DNA of 64,000 nucleotides from Pseudomonas sp. UYIF39 (GTDB lineage Bacteria > Pseudomonadota > Gammaproteobacteria > Pseudomonadales > Pseudomonadaceae): contig NZ_JALBYU010000001.1 in assembly GCF_029963765.1 (NCBI RefSeq), forward strand, positions 248,001 to 312,000. Direction: 5' to 3'. Under the pieces are notes generated by a model. It did not search any database and had not been told where the DNA came from. It saw only the letters and a program-made list of their open reading frames with translations. The position numbers and the translations under genes were made by a program. Below are positions 53,048 through 63,957 of the stretch, in pieces. Position 1 is the stretch's first letter, and each line of letters opens with the position of its first letter.

Positions 53048-54502
53048 TCAGCGTGGGGAAGCAACCGTCAGCATCTGGCCCGGCTTCAGCGCCTGGCCAA
53101 CCCGAGGATTCCAGCGTTTGAGGTGCTGCATTTCAACGTTGAAACGCTTGGCCACCATGTACAGCGAGTCGCCTTGCTGGACCTTGTACTGGGTCTGGGG
53201 CTTCTGTTTGTCAGCTTTGCCGGTTACTTTGCTGTTCGCCGCCACGACGGTGTTGACCCGACCGCCGCTGCGTTTGGTGGCGTCCTGCATGACCAGCGCC
53301 TGGCCGGCCTTGAGATTCTTGCCGGTCAGCTTGTTCCAGCGTTGCAGGTCCTTGACGTCGACCTTGTTGGCCTTGGCGATGGCGGCCAGGTTGTCCCCGC
53401 GTTTAACGCGGTAAACGCGTTTGAGACTGGCGAGTTCGGAGTCGTCCGAGCCTTCGAATACCGGCTTGAGCGGCTTGCTGCTGATCAACTCTTCAGGACG
53501 CATGGTCGACAGGCTGGCCGTCAGCAGTTGCGCCTTGGACGTTGGCACGAGCAAATGCTGGGGGCCATCGATGGTGGTGCGCTGCTTGAAGGCCGGGTTG
53601 AGCTGGAACAGTTCGTCTTCGTCGATGTTAGCCACTGCGGCGACCTTGGACAGGTCCATGCGCTGGTTGATTTCGACGACCTGGAAGTACGGTTCGTTGG
53701 CGATCGGGTTCAGGTTCACGCCGTAGGCTTCAGGTGCCAGCACCACTTGCGACAGGGCCAGCAACTTTGGCACGTAGGCCTGGGTTTCGGCCGGCAGCGG
53801 CAGGTTCCAGTAATCGGTCGGCAAGCCGAGCTTTTCGTTGCGCTCGATGGCCCGGCTGACCGTGCCTTCGCCGGCGTTATAGGCCGCCAGGGCCAGCAGC
53901 CAGTCGCCGTTGAACATGTCGTGCAGGCGGGTCAGGTAATCCATGGCCGCGGTGGTCGAGGCGGTGATATCGCGACGGCCATCATAGAAACGGGTTTGAC
54001 GCAGGTTGAAGTAACGCCCGGTGGAAGGGATGAATTGCCACAAGCCAACTGCGTCGGCCCGGGAATAGGCCATCGGGTTGTAGGCGCTTTCAATCACTGG
54101 CAGCAGCGCCAGTTCCAGCGGCATGTTGCGTTCTTCAAGGCGTTCGACGATGTAATGAATGTAGAGGCTGCCGCGTTCGCCGGCGTTTTCGAGGAAGGAC
54201 GGGTTGCTGGCGAACCACAGGCGCTGTTGCTCGATGCGCGGGTTGACACCCAGGTTGTCCTGCAACTGGAAGCCCTGGCGCATGCGCTCCCAGACATCTT
54301 GTGGAATTTGTGGAGTCGGTTTTTCGCTGAGCCAGATAGGCTTCTGTTTGGCTCGGGCGGCGATATTCGGAGTGTGTGTCGCGTCGGTCTGCGGCACATG
54401 GCTTGAGCAGCCCGCCAGAGTGGCGGACACAGCCACCGCGATGGCTTGAGCCAAGCGGGTCAATGCGTCTGAATTGATGGCTTTACGAATAGATGACGAC
54501 AT
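53048..54502 (-). CDS. mltD: membrane-bound lytic murein transglycosylase D
   Basis: A 484-residue outer-membrane lipoprotein that cleaves peptidoglycan. The lipobox AGC is in VSATLAGCSS near residue 31. The SLT domain has the catalytic Glu in LALLPVIESAYNPMAYSRAD and the motif GLWQFIPSTGRYFNL. Two C-terminal LysM repeats begin YRVKRGDNLAAIAKANKVDV and YKVQQGDSLYMVAKRFNVEM. The ATG at 54502 is preferred to a TTG at 54526. It is divergent from nothing close; gloB lies upstream on the same strand. Confidence 0.94.
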   Translation of the reverse strand: MSSSIRKAINSDALTRLAQAIAVAVSATLAGCSSHVPQTDATHTPNIAARAKQKPIWLSEKPTPQIPQDVWERMRQGFQLQDNLGVNPRIEQQRLWFASNPSFLENAGERGSLYIHYIVERLEERNMPLELALLPVIESAYNPMAYSRADAVGLWQFIPSTGRYFNLRQTRFYDGRRDITASTTAAMDYLTRLHDMFNGDWLLALAAYNAGEGTVSRAIERNEKLGLPTDYWNLPLPAETQAYVPKLLALSQVVLAPEAYGVNLNPIANEPYFQVVEINQRMDLSKVAAVANIDEDELFQLNPAFKQRTTIDGPQHLLVPTSKAQLLTASLSTMRPEELISSKPLKPVFEGSDDSELASLKRVYRVKRGDNLAAIAKANKVDVKDLQRWNKLTGKNLKAGQALVMQDATKRSGGRVNTVVAANSKVTGKADKQKPQTQYKVQQGDSLYMVAKRFNVEMQHLKRWNPRVGQALKPGQMLTVASPR

Positions 54503-54601
54503 TGGCTGGAAGTAAGTTCCGGGCAAAAATGTCGGGCGATTCTAGAAAGCGCACCCCCTGCGGTCAACCATTCAGAATTTTTGTACCAGCGTGATGGCTA
54601 C

Positions 54602-55369
54602 TTAGAACTTATCTTTCCAAGCACGCAGAGCAGCAAAAACCGTACTCGGAGCCTGGTTTTGGGTTCCGTTCCGTTCGTCCAGTTTTTCTTTAACGGATGT
54701 TTCGTCGACACGCAAAAACGGGTTGGTAAGCTTTTCAAGCGCCAGAGTAGAGGGCAGCGTCATGATTCCGGCTTCACGTTGTACGGTGACTTTTTCCAGA
54801 CGTGCGGCAGTGTCAGGATTGCCCGGTTCGACCGCGGCGGCAAACTTCAGGTTGCTCAGGGTGTATTCGTGAGTGCAGTAGACCAGCGTATCTTCAGGCA
54901 GCGCCGCGAGGCGCGTCAGTGAGGTATGCATTTGCTCCGGCGTGCCTTCGAACAAACGTCCGCAACCGGCCGCGAACAGGGTGTCACCGCAGAACAGCAA
55001 ACCATGATGGTAATAGGCGATATGCCCCAGGGTGTGGCCGGGGACGGCAAACACATCGAAGTCCCAGCCCAGCACGCTGACGCGGTCGTTGTCCTTGAGG
55101 GCCACGTCCCGCAGCGGGATGGTTTCGCTGGCCGGACCGTAGACTGTCGCGTCTGTCGCTTTTTTGAGCTGCTCGACGCCGCCGACGTGGTCATGATGAT
55201 GGTGAGTGATCAAAATATCACTCAACACCCAACCCGGATGCGCGGCGAGCCAGGCCTGTACCGGCGCGGCATCGCCCGGATCAACCACCGCGCAGCGCTG
55301 GGTGCGGTGGTCTTGTAATAACCAGATGTAGTTGTCGGTGAAGGCGGGCAGGGCACTGATCTGTATCAT
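54602..55369 (-). CDS. gloB: hydroxyacylglutathione hydrolase (glyoxalase II)
   Basis: A 255-residue metallo-beta-lactamase-fold enzyme hydrolysing S-lactoylglutathione. The metal motif [17 protein letters not shown] and later ligands in [32 protein letters not shown] and [15 protein letters not shown] are intact. The start at 55369 ([16 protein letters not shown]) is the family standard. It is divergent from the methyltransferase gene, 65 bases apart. Confidence 0.96.
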   Translation of the reverse strand: MIQISALPAFTDNYIWLLQDHRTQRCAVVDPGDAAPVQAWLAAHPGWVLSDILITHHHHDHVGGVEQLKKATDATVYGPASETIPLRDVALKDNDRVSVLGWDFDVFAVPGHTLGHIAYYHHGLLFCGDTLFAAGCGRLFEGTPEQMHTSLTRLAALPEDTLVYCTHEYTLSNLKFAAAVEPGNPDTAARLEKVTVQREAGIMTLPSTLALEKLTNPFLRVDETSVKEKLDERNGTQNQAPSTVFAALRAWKDKF

Positions 55370-55434
55370 CGTCGGATTCGCCAAGCGGAAAACATTGGCG
55401 CATCTTAGAACTTCCTGACGCGTTGGAGAATGCA

Positions 55435-56193
55435 ATGACCGATAAAGCGTTCGCTCAGGCTGATCCTGAATGGCTGACATTGATCAGCGCGGCCCGTGAA
55501 TGGCTGTCCGGCCCCATCGGGCAATTTCTGCTGGACGAAGAACGTCGCATGCTCGAAGACGAGTTGGGACGGTTCTTCGGTGGCTACCTGGTGCATTACG
55601 GCCCGTCGGCCCAAACGCCACCGTCGGCGCCGCAAGTCCAGCGCAATGTGCGACTCGGCGCGCCGTTGCCGGGTGTCGAGATCGTCTGCGAAGAGCAGGC
55701 GTGGCCTTTGAGCGAGCATGCCGCCGATGTGGTGGTGTTGCAGCATGGGCTGGATTTCTGCCTGTCGCCCCACGGTTTGCTGCGTGAAGCGGCGAGCAGT
55801 GTGCGGCCCGGCGGGCATCTGCTGATCGTCGGGATCAACCCCTGGAGCACCTGGGGCTTGCGTCACGTTTTTGCTCACGACGCCATGCGCAAGGCTCGCT
55901 GCATCTCCCCGTCGCGAGTCGGTGACTGGCTGAACCTGCTGGGCTTCGCGCTGGAGAAACGCCGCTTCGGGTGCTATCGTCCGCCGCTTGCGTCACCCGC
56001 CTGGCAGGCTCGTCTGGCCGGTTGGGAGCGCAAGGCCGGTGACTGGCAACTGTCGGGTGGCGGCTTCTATTTATTGGTTGCGCGCAAGATCGTGGTGGGC
56101 CTGCGGCCCGTCCGCCAGGAGCGGCGCGAACCGATGGGCAAGCTGATTCCATTGCCGATGGCCAAGGTCAATCGTCGCCGCATCGATCCGTAA
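55435..56193 (+). CDS. class I SAM-dependent methyltransferase-like protein
   Basis: A 252-residue protein equivalent by position to PA1814. It has a methyltransferase-type core with [40 protein letters not shown] and [20 protein letters not shown], the last typical of Methyltransf_11. The usual glycine-rich SAM motif I is weak, so activity is uncertain. GGAG supports the ATG at 55435. It precedes rnhA and dnaQ in a conserved order across gammaproteobacteria (YafS-like). Confidence 0.85.
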   Translation: MTDKAFAQADPEWLTLISAAREWLSGPIGQFLLDEERRMLEDELGRFFGGYLVHYGPSAQTPPSAPQVQRNVRLGAPLPGVEIVCEEQAWPLSEHAADVVVLQHGLDFCLSPHGLLREAASSVRPGGHLLIVGINPWSTWGLRHVFAHDAMRKARCISPSRVGDWLNLLGFALEKRRFGCYRPPLASPAWQARLAGWERKAGDWQLSGGGFYLLVARKIVVGLRPVRQERREPMGKLIPLPMAKVNRRRIDP

Positions 56194-56285
56194 TACACCT
56201 TTTATTTTCCCGGCCGGGTTTGCCCCGGCCTCGGGCATCGTCGATCACCGATCGGCGAGCCACCGCATTTTCTGGATAGATTGGC

Positions 56286-56738
56286 ATGAGCGATAGCGTA
56301 GAACTCTTCACTGACGGCGCTTGTAAAGGCAACCCTGGCCCAGGCGGCTGGGGCGCTTTGCTGGTGTGCAAGGGCATTGAAAAAGAACTGTGGGGCGGCG
56401 AAGCCAACACCACCAACAACCGCATGGAGCTGATGGGTGCGATCCGTGGCCTCGAAGAGCTTAAGCGCTCCTGCGACGTGCTGCTGGTCACCGACTCGCA
56501 GTATGTGATGAAAGGCATCAACGAGTGGATGGACAACTGGAAGAAGCGCGGCTGGAAAACCGCTGCGAAAGAACCGGTGAAAAACGCTGACCTGTGGAAG
56601 TTGCTGGATGAGCAGGTCAATCGCCACAACGTCACCTGGAAATGGGTGCGCGGGCACATCGGTCACCATGGCAACGAACGCGCCGACCAGTTGGCCAACC
56701 GTGGCGTGGATGAAGTGCGCGGTTACAAACAAGCCTGA
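56286..56738 (+). CDS. rnhA: ribonuclease HI
   Basis: A 150-residue RNase HI degrading the RNA of RNA-DNA hybrids. The catalytic carboxylates are in [15 protein letters not shown] (Asp), [12 protein letters not shown] (Glu), [13 protein letters not shown] (Asp) and [14 protein letters not shown] (Asp). The basic handle [20 protein letters not shown] is present. It is in the usual order before dnaQ. Confidence 0.97.
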   Translation: MSDSVELFTDGACKGNPGPGGWGALLVCKGIEKELWGGEANTTNNRMELMGAIRGLEELKRSCDVLLVTDSQYVMKGINEWMDNWKKRGWKTAAKEPVKNADLWKLLDEQVNRHNVTWKWVRGHIGHHGNERADQLANRGVDEVRGYKQA

Positions 56739-56858
56739 TTCAGTTTCTGCCAATACACCGCGTCGCGATGAACGATGACGCGGTGCACCTGAAAGACCCC
56801 GGCGGGCGTGTTAACATCGCCGCTTTTGCACGAATGTCCCGTTGAGAGCTGAGCACTG

Positions 56859-57617
56859 ATGGCCACCAGATCCGTTGTACTCGATACCGAAACCACCGGC
56901 ATGCCGGTGACCGACGGCCACAGGATTATCGAAATCGGTTGTGTCGAGTTGATCGGTCGGCGCCTGACGGGCCGGCATTTCCACGTTTACCTGCAACCGG
57001 ACCGCGAGAGTGATGAAGGCGCCATTGGCGTCCACGGCATCACCAACGAATTTTTGGTCGGCAAGCCGCGCTTCACTGAAGTGGCCGATGAATTCTTTGA
57101 ATTCATCAAGGGTGCGCAGCTGATCATTCATAACGCGGCGTTCGACGTTGGCTTCATCAACAACGAATTCGCCCTGATGGGCCAGCACGATCGTGCGGAC
57201 ATCACGCAGCACTGCTCGATCCTCGACACCCTGATGATGGCCCGGGAACGTCACCCGGGGCAGCGCAACAGCCTCGATGCCTTGTGCAAACGCTATGGCG
57301 TCGACAACTCCGGTCGTGAACTGCACGGCGCCTTGCTCGACTCCGAGATCCTCGCCGACGTTTACCTGACCATGACGGGCGGTCAGACCAGCCTGTCCCT
57401 GGCTGGTAATGCTTCCGATGGCAACGGTTCCGGGGAAGGTGCGGACAATTCCGCCACCGAGATCCGCCGCCTGCCGGTCGATCGTCAACCGACGCGTATC
57501 ATCCGTGCCAGCGAAGATGACCTGGCCCAACACGTGGCACGCCTGGAAGCCATCGCCAAATCCGCCGGCGCGGCGTCACTCTGGCAACAACTGGCCGAGG
57601 CCAAGGCTCAAGCCTGA
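56859..57617 (+). CDS. dnaQ: DNA polymerase III epsilon subunit
   Basis: A 252-residue proofreading 3'-5' exonuclease subunit. Exo I is VLDTETTGMPVTDGHRIIEI, Exo II is in IIHNAAFDVGFINNEFALMG, and Exo III is ELHGALLDSEILADVYLTM. The C-terminal tail (about 185-252) should bind the alpha subunit. It follows rnhA after 120 bases. Confidence 0.96.
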   Translation: MATRSVVLDTETTGMPVTDGHRIIEIGCVELIGRRLTGRHFHVYLQPDRESDEGAIGVHGITNEFLVGKPRFTEVADEFFEFIKGAQLIIHNAAFDVGFINNEFALMGQHDRADITQHCSILDTLMMARERHPGQRNSLDALCKRYGVDNSGRELHGALLDSEILADVYLTMTGGQTSLSLAGNASDGNGSGEGADNSATEIRRLPVDRQPTRIIRASEDDLAQHVARLEAIAKSAGAASLWQQLAEAKAQA

Positions 57618-57743
57618 TTTTTCGCCACACAATGGTGCGCCCGATGACCTGCTTCGGGGCATCGCACTCGCCACATGCGCTCGAACCCTCTACCCTGAGG
57701 TGATTGGCGGACCACGGTCTGCCGCCTCAGGACACTGAGCCCC

Positions 57744-59999
57744 ATGTATAAAGATTTGAAATTCCCGGTCCTGATCGTCCATCGCGACATCAAGGCCGAC
57801 ACCGTTGCCGGTGATCGCGTGCGTGGCATCGCCCGGGAGCTGGAGCAGGAAGGCTTCAGCATTGTCTCGGCGGTGGATTACACCGAAGGGCGTCTGGTTG
57901 CCTCGACCCATCACGGTCTTTCCTGCATGTTGATTGCGGCCGAAGACGCCAGCACCCACTCTCATCTATTGCACAACATGGCCGAGCTGATTGGCCTGGC
58001 GCGGGTGCGCGCGCCCGACTTGCCGATCTTCGCACTGGGCGAGCAGGTGACCCTGGAGAACGCTCCGGCCGACGCCATGGCCGAACTCAATCAGCTGCGC
58101 GGGATTCTTTATCTGTTCGAAGACACCGTGCCTTTTCTGGCCAGACAGGTCGCTCGAGCGGCACGCAAATATCTGGATGGTCTGCTGCCGCCGTTTTTCA
58201 AAGCGCTGGTGCAGCACACGGCTGATTCGAATTATTCCTGGCACACGCCCGGCCATGGCGGCGGAGTGGCGTACCACAAGAGCCCGGTGGGCCAGGCGTT
58301 TCACCAGTTCTTCGGGGAAAATACCCTGCGTTCCGATTTGTCGGTGTCGGTGCCGGAACTCGGTTCTTTGCTCGATCACACCGGTCCGCTGGCAGAAGCC
58401 GAGGCCCGTGCTGCCCGCAATTTCGGCGCCGATCACACCTTCTTTGTGATCAATGGCACCTCGACCGCGAACAAAATCGTCTGGCATTCGATGGTCGCTC
58501 GCGATGACTTGGTGTTGGTGGATCGCAACTGCCACAAGTCGATATTGCACTCGATCATCATGACCGGCGCCATTCCGCTGTACCTGTGCCCGGAGCGCAA
58601 TGAGCTGGGGATCATCGGCCCGATTCCATTGAGCGAATTCAGCCGCGAATCGATTCAGGCCAAGATCGACGCCAGCCCGCTGACCAAGGGCCGGGCGCCC
58701 AAGGTCAAGTTGGCGGTGGTGACCAATTCGACGTACGACGGCCTCTGCTACAACGCTGAGCTGATCAAGCAGCAGTTGGGCAACAGCGTCGAGGTCTTGC
58801 ACTTCGATGAGGCCTGGTACGCCTACGCGGCGTTTCACGAGTTCTTCGCCGGACGTTACGGCATGGGCACTTCCCGCAGTGAAAACGGCCCCCTGGTGTT
58901 CACCACCCATTCCACCCACAAACTGCTGGCGGCGTTCAGCCAGGCGTCGATGATTCACGTCCAGGACGGCGGCGCGCGGCAGCTGGATCGGGATCGCTTC
59001 AATGAAGCGTTCATGATGCACATCTCTACCTCGCCGCAGTACAGCATCATCGCTTCGCTGGATGTGGCTTCGGCCATGATGGAAGGCCCGGCCGGGCGTT
59101 CGCTGTTGCAGGAAATGTTTGACGAAGCGCTGAGTTTTCGCCGGGCGCTAGCCAATTTGCGCCAGCACATCGCCGCTGACGATTGGTGGTTTTCCATCTG
59201 GCAGCCGCCATCGGTGGAAGGCATCAACCGTGTGGTCACCGATGACTGGCTGCTGCAACCCGACGCCGACTGGCACGGCTTTGGCGGCGTGACCGACGAC
59301 TACGTACTGCTTGATCCGATCAAGGTCACGTTGGTGATGCCAGGCCTGACGGCAGGTGGCGCCCTCAGCGAGCGCGGGATTCCGGCGGCAGTGGTCAGCA
59401 AATTTCTTTGGGAACGGGGGTTGGTTGTTGAAAAGACCGGTCTGTATTCGTTCCTGGTGTTGTTCTCCATGGGTATCACCAAAGGTAAATGGAGCACGCT
59501 GCTGACCGAGTTGCTGGAGTTTAAGCGCAGCTACGATGCCAATGTCAGCCTCGCGACTTGTTTGCCGTGCGTGGCACAAGAGAATGTCGCGCGCTATCAG
59601 GGCATGGGCTTGCGGGATCTGTGCGATCAACTGCACGCCTGCTATCGCCGCAATGCCACGGCCAAACATCTCAAGCGCATGTACACCGTGTTGCCGGAAG
59701 TCGCCATGAAGCCATCTGACGCCTATGATCAATTGGTGCGTGGCGAAGTTGAAGCGGTGTCGATCGATGCTCTGGATGGGCGGATCGCCGCTGTCATGTT
59801 GGTGCCGTACCCACCGGGTATTCCTTTGATCATGCCTGGCGAGCGTTTTACCGAGTCGACCCGCTCGATCATCGATTACCTGGCATTTGCGCGCACGTTC
59901 GATAGCAGTTTCCCGGGATTTGTCGCTGATGTGCACGGATTGCAACACGAAGACGAGGGCAATGGACGGCATTACACCGTTGATTGCATCAAGGAATGA
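57744..59999 (+). CDS. ldcA: Orn/Lys/Arg decarboxylase, lysine decarboxylase LdcA-type
   Basis: A 751-residue PLP-dependent fold-type-I decarboxylase. The N-terminal wing domain spans about 1-125, the PLP domain contains WHTPGHGGGVAYHKSPVGQA and the PLP lysine in THSTHKLLAAFSQASMIH (Lys393), and the C-terminal domain ends with YPPGIPLIMPGER. Length and position after dnaQ match PA1818, described as the lysine decarboxylase LdcA of the ArgR-controlled ldcAB operon. The antiporter gene ldcB does not follow here; an acetyltransferase does. Arginine or ornithine specificity cannot be excluded by eye. Confidence 0.88.
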   Translation: MYKDLKFPVLIVHRDIKADTVAGDRVRGIARELEQEGFSIVSAVDYTEGRLVASTHHGLSCMLIAAEDASTHSHLLHNMAELIGLARVRAPDLPIFALGEQVTLENAPADAMAELNQLRGILYLFEDTVPFLARQVARAARKYLDGLLPPFFKALVQHTADSNYSWHTPGHGGGVAYHKSPVGQAFHQFFGENTLRSDLSVSVPELGSLLDHTGPLAEAEARAARNFGADHTFFVINGTSTANKIVWHSMVARDDLVLVDRNCHKSILHSIIMTGAIPLYLCPERNELGIIGPIPLSEFSRESIQAKIDASPLTKGRAPKVKLAVVTNSTYDGLCYNAELIKQQLGNSVEVLHFDEAWYAYAAFHEFFAGRYGMGTSRSENGPLVFTTHSTHKLLAAFSQASMIHVQDGGARQLDRDRFNEAFMMHISTSPQYSIIASLDVASAMMEGPAGRSLLQEMFDEALSFRRALANLRQHIAADDWWFSIWQPPSVEGINRVVTDDWLLQPDADWHGFGGVTDDYVLLDPIKVTLVMPGLTAGGALSERGIPAAVVSKFLWERGLVVEKTGLYSFLVLFSMGITKGKWSTLLTELLEFKRSYDANVSLATCLPCVAQENVARYQGMGLRDLCDQLHACYRRNATAKHLKRMYTVLPEVAMKPSDAYDQLVRGEVEAVSIDALDGRIAAVMLVPYPPGIPLIMPGERFTESTRSIIDYLAFARTFDSSFPGFVADVHGLQHEDEGNGRHYTVDCIKE

Positions 60000-60013
60000 G
60001 GACCTTTCCCAGT

Positions 60014-60628
60014 ATGCAACCGATCATGAATCCGAAATACCCAGGGCTGTCGGTGCGCGTTGCCGACGATGGTTTTGCGGCCTATATCTGGGGCAGCGAT
60101 TTCAGTTTTGAAGTCGCGGCCTACGGCGCAGCTGAAATCGGCAAACCGGTGGAGCAGTGGTCGGTGACGCCGATCACGCCCTATCGCAAGTGCTACGGCA
60201 TTGATCCCGAAGAGTTCAGCAGTTTCCGCGATGCCGCTGACAGCGCGATTTTCATGGCTTATCTCGATGATGAGCCGGTGGGTCACCTGGTGGTCAGCAC
60301 CAACTGGAACGGCTTTGCTCATATCGACGAGTTGGCGGTGCATGCGCCGGCGCGCAGTCATGGCGTGGCCAAGGCGTTGCTGGATGTGGCGCAGTTCTGG
60401 AGCCGAAAAAAGAAACTGCCGGGCATCATGCTTGAAACCCAGAACAACAACCTGGGTGCCTGCCGGCTCTATGAGCGCAGCGGGTACGTCATAGGAGGAA
60501 TCGATCATCTGCGCTATCGCGGGATCGATCCGAACACCGCCGAAGTGGCGTTGTTCTGGTATCGATTGTTCGATAATCCGCTGGAAACCCCGCTCAGTTC
60601 GCCAACATCGCCACGGCTTGTTCCGTGA
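60014..60628 (+). CDS. GNAT family N-acetyltransferase
   Basis: A 204-residue acetyltransferase. The acetyl-CoA motif is in IDELAVHAPARSHGVAKALL (R-x2-G-x-A type) and the downstream LETQNNNLGACRLYERSGYV is the usual GNAT motif B. The start at 60014 has TGAGGA ten bases upstream; this sequence overlaps the ldcA stop codon, so the two genes are probably coupled. It might acetylate cadaverine or another amine made by LdcA, but that is inference. Its end overlaps the convergent LysR gene by 35 bases. Confidence 0.87.
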   Translation: MQPIMNPKYPGLSVRVADDGFAAYIWGSDFSFEVAAYGAAEIGKPVEQWSVTPITPYRKCYGIDPEEFSSFRDAADSAIFMAYLDDEPVGHLVVSTNWNGFAHIDELAVHAPARSHGVAKALLDVAQFWSRKKKLPGIMLETQNNNLGACRLYERSGYVIGGIDHLRYRGIDPNTAEVALFWYRLFDNPLETPLSSPTSPRLVP

Positions 60629-61487
60629 TGATGCCCAGCAATGCCTGAACCGCCTGTGGTGGCTCGCCGTTCTTGAGGGTCAAGGCATAAAGGCTGATCG
60701 GCACGGCCGGCGCCAGCGGGCAGGCATCCAGCCCGGCCGATTTCGCCCCGAGGGCAGTGAAAGGGTCAACGATGGCCAGGCCTTCGCCGGCCTCGACCAT
60801 GCTGCGCATCATCTGATGAGTCTGTACCCGGGTTTGAATGACCGGGGCAGGGCGCAGGGCATGCAGCTTGTTTTCCAGCGCCGGGCTCAGCGGATCATGA
60901 CCTTCCAGGCCCACCATCGATTGGCCAGCCAGGTCCTGTAGCGAAATGTACTTTTGTTTGGGTTGCAACCAGCCATGGGGCGCGAGCAACTGAAGTTTCC
61001 CCTGAGCGATCATCTGGCAATGAATGTCGGCGTGATCGGGGTCATGCAGGCTCAGGCCCAGATCGCTTTCACGCAGCAGCAGGTTTCTGACGATCTCGCG
61101 GGTAGGTTCACTCAGAAGGGTGCACGGCGCGTCAGGAAGGCGTCGGCGCAGGGCGGCAATGCTCTGGGGCAATAGCTGCTGTGCCAGGGGCGGCGTGCAG
61201 ACGATCCGCAAGGGCGGAGCCTGATATTGCTTGAGGCTGTTGGCCAGCCGCTGAACCGGCTCAAGCGCTTCATAGACGTGGGCGATCTGGACCTGCAACT
61301 CCCGCGCCTCACGCGTGGCCTGCAAGCGTCCACGCACGCTGGAAAACAGCATGAAACCCAACTGGTCCTCGGCGTCGCGCAGAATCCCTTCGACTTCGGC
61401 CACAGGCAACTGCAGCCATTCGGCGGCGGTGCCCAGGTGACCGGTCTGCAAGAGCGCCTGGATCACTTCGATATGACGTAAACGCAT
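60594..61487 (-). CDS. LysR family transcriptional regulator
   Basis: A 297-residue LysR regulator with a slightly unusual helix-turn-helix (VIQALLQTGHLGTAAEWLQL followed by PVAEVEGILRDAEDQLGFML). The effector domain includes LRIVCTPPLAQQLLPQSIAA and VEAGEGLAIVDPFTALGAKS. It converges with the GNAT gene. No divergent partner lies close by. Confidence 0.88.
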   Translation of the reverse strand: MRLRHIEVIQALLQTGHLGTAAEWLQLPVAEVEGILRDAEDQLGFMLFSSVRGRLQATREARELQVQIAHVYEALEPVQRLANSLKQYQAPPLRIVCTPPLAQQLLPQSIAALRRRLPDAPCTLLSEPTREIVRNLLLRESDLGLSLHDPDHADIHCQMIAQGKLQLLAPHGWLQPKQKYISLQDLAGQSMVGLEGHDPLSPALENKLHALRPAPVIQTRVQTHQMMRSMVEAGEGLAIVDPFTALGAKSAGLDACPLAPAVPISLYALTLKNGEPPQAVQALLGIITEQAVAMLAN

Positions 61488-61575
61488 GCGTGAAGTCCAT
61501 GTTCAGCAGGTGAGGGAGTCAGTGGCTGAATCCTAACTCAAGTGCGCGCATATGACTTCTGCTCATAACACGGGG

Positions 61576-61836
61576 TTATGAAGCGACGTTGGTTTCCGGC
61601 CGGCTGCCGACATAAGTGTCGGGCTCGCGCACGATAGTGACGTCCGATTGCACCAGCAAAAACTGGTTGTCATCGAGCTTTTTAACGCGATCGCCAATGG
61701 CCAGCTTATAAGTGGTGACAGGCACCGAGCCAGTGAGACCGTCTGCCGACGGGGTGGATTCCTGGAACTCATGCACGGAATAAACGCGGCCTTCCGCGTC
61801 TCTTGCATGGAACTGACCGACGAGTACTGCTGCCAT
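61576..61836 (-). CDS. small conserved hypothetical protein
   Basis: An 86-residue soluble protein, probably beta-rich: AAVLVGQFHARDAEGRVYSV, then TYKLAIGDRVKKLDDNQFLL and VTIVREPDTYVGSRP. It has no signal peptide, cysteines or membrane segment. AGAGG lies upstream of the ATG. Similar short proteins are common in Pseudomonas; function unknown. Confidence 0.7.
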   Translation of the reverse strand: MAAVLVGQFHARDAEGRVYSVHEFQESTPSADGLTGSVPVTTYKLAIGDRVKKLDDNQFLLVQSDVTIVREPDTYVGSRPETNVAS

Positions 61837-61904
61837 CTGCTTAGAACCTCTGGGGATAAATCACTCAATTTGCGGCTCTGTAGACCGTGGTTGGGCGAGG
61901 TAAG

Positions 61905-61920
61905 TTTTCCTACAGGAAAA
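61905..61920. promoter_or_regulatory. short inverted repeat upstream of FMN reductase
   Basis: TTTTCCT and AGGAAAA are separated by two bases in the gap between the divergent hypothetical and FMN-reductase genes. It could be an operator for either gene; no regulator is assigned. Confidence 0.3.
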
Positions 61921-62012
61921 AAATAGTCAGGGGCGGCGTTTTTCAGTCGCCCACTAATTGAATCGTGATCTATAACTACAAGCTCTTTCCATCGGACAGT
62001 CGAGAATCTTCC

Positions 62013-62573
62013 ATGAGCAACGTCTATACGATCGCTGTACTGGTCGGCAGCTTGAGAAAGGAATCGATCAATCGCAAGGTGGCGCTGGCCCTGGCCGAAC
62101 TGGCGCCTGCCAATCTCAAACTGGTTATCGTCGAAATCGGCGATCTGCCGCTCTACAACGAAGACATCGATGGTGCTTCACCGCCGGCAGCCTACAGCAC
62201 TTTCCGGCAACAAGTGAGCTCATCCGACGCGGTGCTGTTCGTGACCCCCGAATACAACCGTTCGGTGCCTGCGCCAATGAAGAACGCGATCGATGTAGGT
62301 TCGCGCCCCTATGGCAAGAGTGCCTGGAGCGGCAAGCCTGGTGCCGTGATCAGTGCCTCGCCGGGCGCTATCGGCGGATTTGGCGCCAATCACCACCTGC
62401 GCCAGTCCCTGGTGTTTCTGGATGTGCCGTGCATGCAACAACCGGAAGCCTATCTGAGCGGTGCCGGTTCAGCGTTCGACGAGGCGGGTAACCTGTCCGA
62501 GTCGCTGAAACCGTTCCTGCAAAAATTCATCAATGCTTATGGTCTTTGGGTCGAACAACATAAGAAAGCGTGA
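62013..62573 (+). CDS. NADPH-dependent FMN reductase family protein
   Basis: A 186-residue flavodoxin-like quinone/chromate reductase-type protein. The FMN phosphate-binding loop is VLVGSLRKESINRKVALALA, followed by LPLYNEDIDG and FVTPEYNRSVPAPMKNAID, typical of ChrR/YieF and WrbA-like reductases. The start at 62013 matches the family N-terminus. It likely reduces quinones with NAD(P)H in oxidative stress defence. Monocistronic. Confidence 0.9.
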   Translation: MSNVYTIAVLVGSLRKESINRKVALALAELAPANLKLVIVEIGDLPLYNEDIDGASPPAAYSTFRQQVSSSDAVLFVTPEYNRSVPAPMKNAIDVGSRPYGKSAWSGKPGAVISASPGAIGGFGANHHLRQSLVFLDVPCMQQPEAYLSGAGSAFDEAGNLSESLKPFLQKFINAYGLWVEQHKKA

Positions 62574-62586
62574 CAAATCCTGTGTA

Positions 62587-62604
62587 GGAGCAAAGCTTTG
62601 CTCC
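62587..62604. repeat. 18-bp perfect palindrome
   Basis: GGAGCAAAGCTTTGCTCC directly follows the FMN-reductase stop codon. Preceded by GTGTA, it resembles a shortened REP element; no T tract follows, so it is at best a weak terminator. Confidence 0.55.
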
Positions 62605-62842
62605 GCTGTCGGTTGTGCGGGCAAGTCCTCGCAAGGCTTCCTTGTTAGGGAAATAGTCATACAGCCGGTATTCGGCAAGAGGCTTCTCGAAAACCCAGGC
62701 ATTGGTGGCCCTTGCCCGGAAACTCTGCCGGGTGGCATTTGCCCTGATGAAAAATCAGAGCGAATACCAACCGGCCTGAAGTTGCAGGGTTGCCCTGCAA
62801 CATAGAATCTCCCACAAGGGGCTTCGCCAAAAGGAGATCAAA

Positions 62843-62866
62843 TGTGGGAGCGAGCTTGCTCGCGAT
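62843..62866 (+). repeat. solitary REP element
   Basis: TGTGGGAGCGAGCTTGCTCG followed by CGAT is identical to the arm of the REPINs at 12481 and 44489, but no inverted partner lies within the gap. Confidence 0.85.
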
Positions 62867-62891
62867 AAGGCCAGCCCAGACGCTACAAAAC

Positions 62892-63857
<966 letters not shown>

Positions 63858-63957
63858 TCAATCGTGAGTACACCGTTGTGGCTGAAAGGATTTTGTCTAT
63901 CCTGCGCTTTCGCCCATAATCGTGTTTTTCGCCGCCGCGCCCTTCACTAGGAGCCCC

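Larger units (their letters stand above)
62574..62891. other. intergenic region with REP fragments
   Basis: A 318-base gap without a supported gene. It holds an 18-bp perfect palindrome at 62587-62604 and one solitary REP at 62843-62866. The DNA between (about 62605-62842) shows no recognisable coding signal on either strand. Confidence 0.5.

Noticed and set aside
52946..54406. 486-codon plus-strand open frame opposite mltD
   Set aside because: Composition is typical of antisense reading and mltD has full SLT and LysM motifs.
57966..59021. 351-codon minus-strand open frame inside ldcA
   Set aside because: No ribosome site or domain; ldcA on the other strand is intact.
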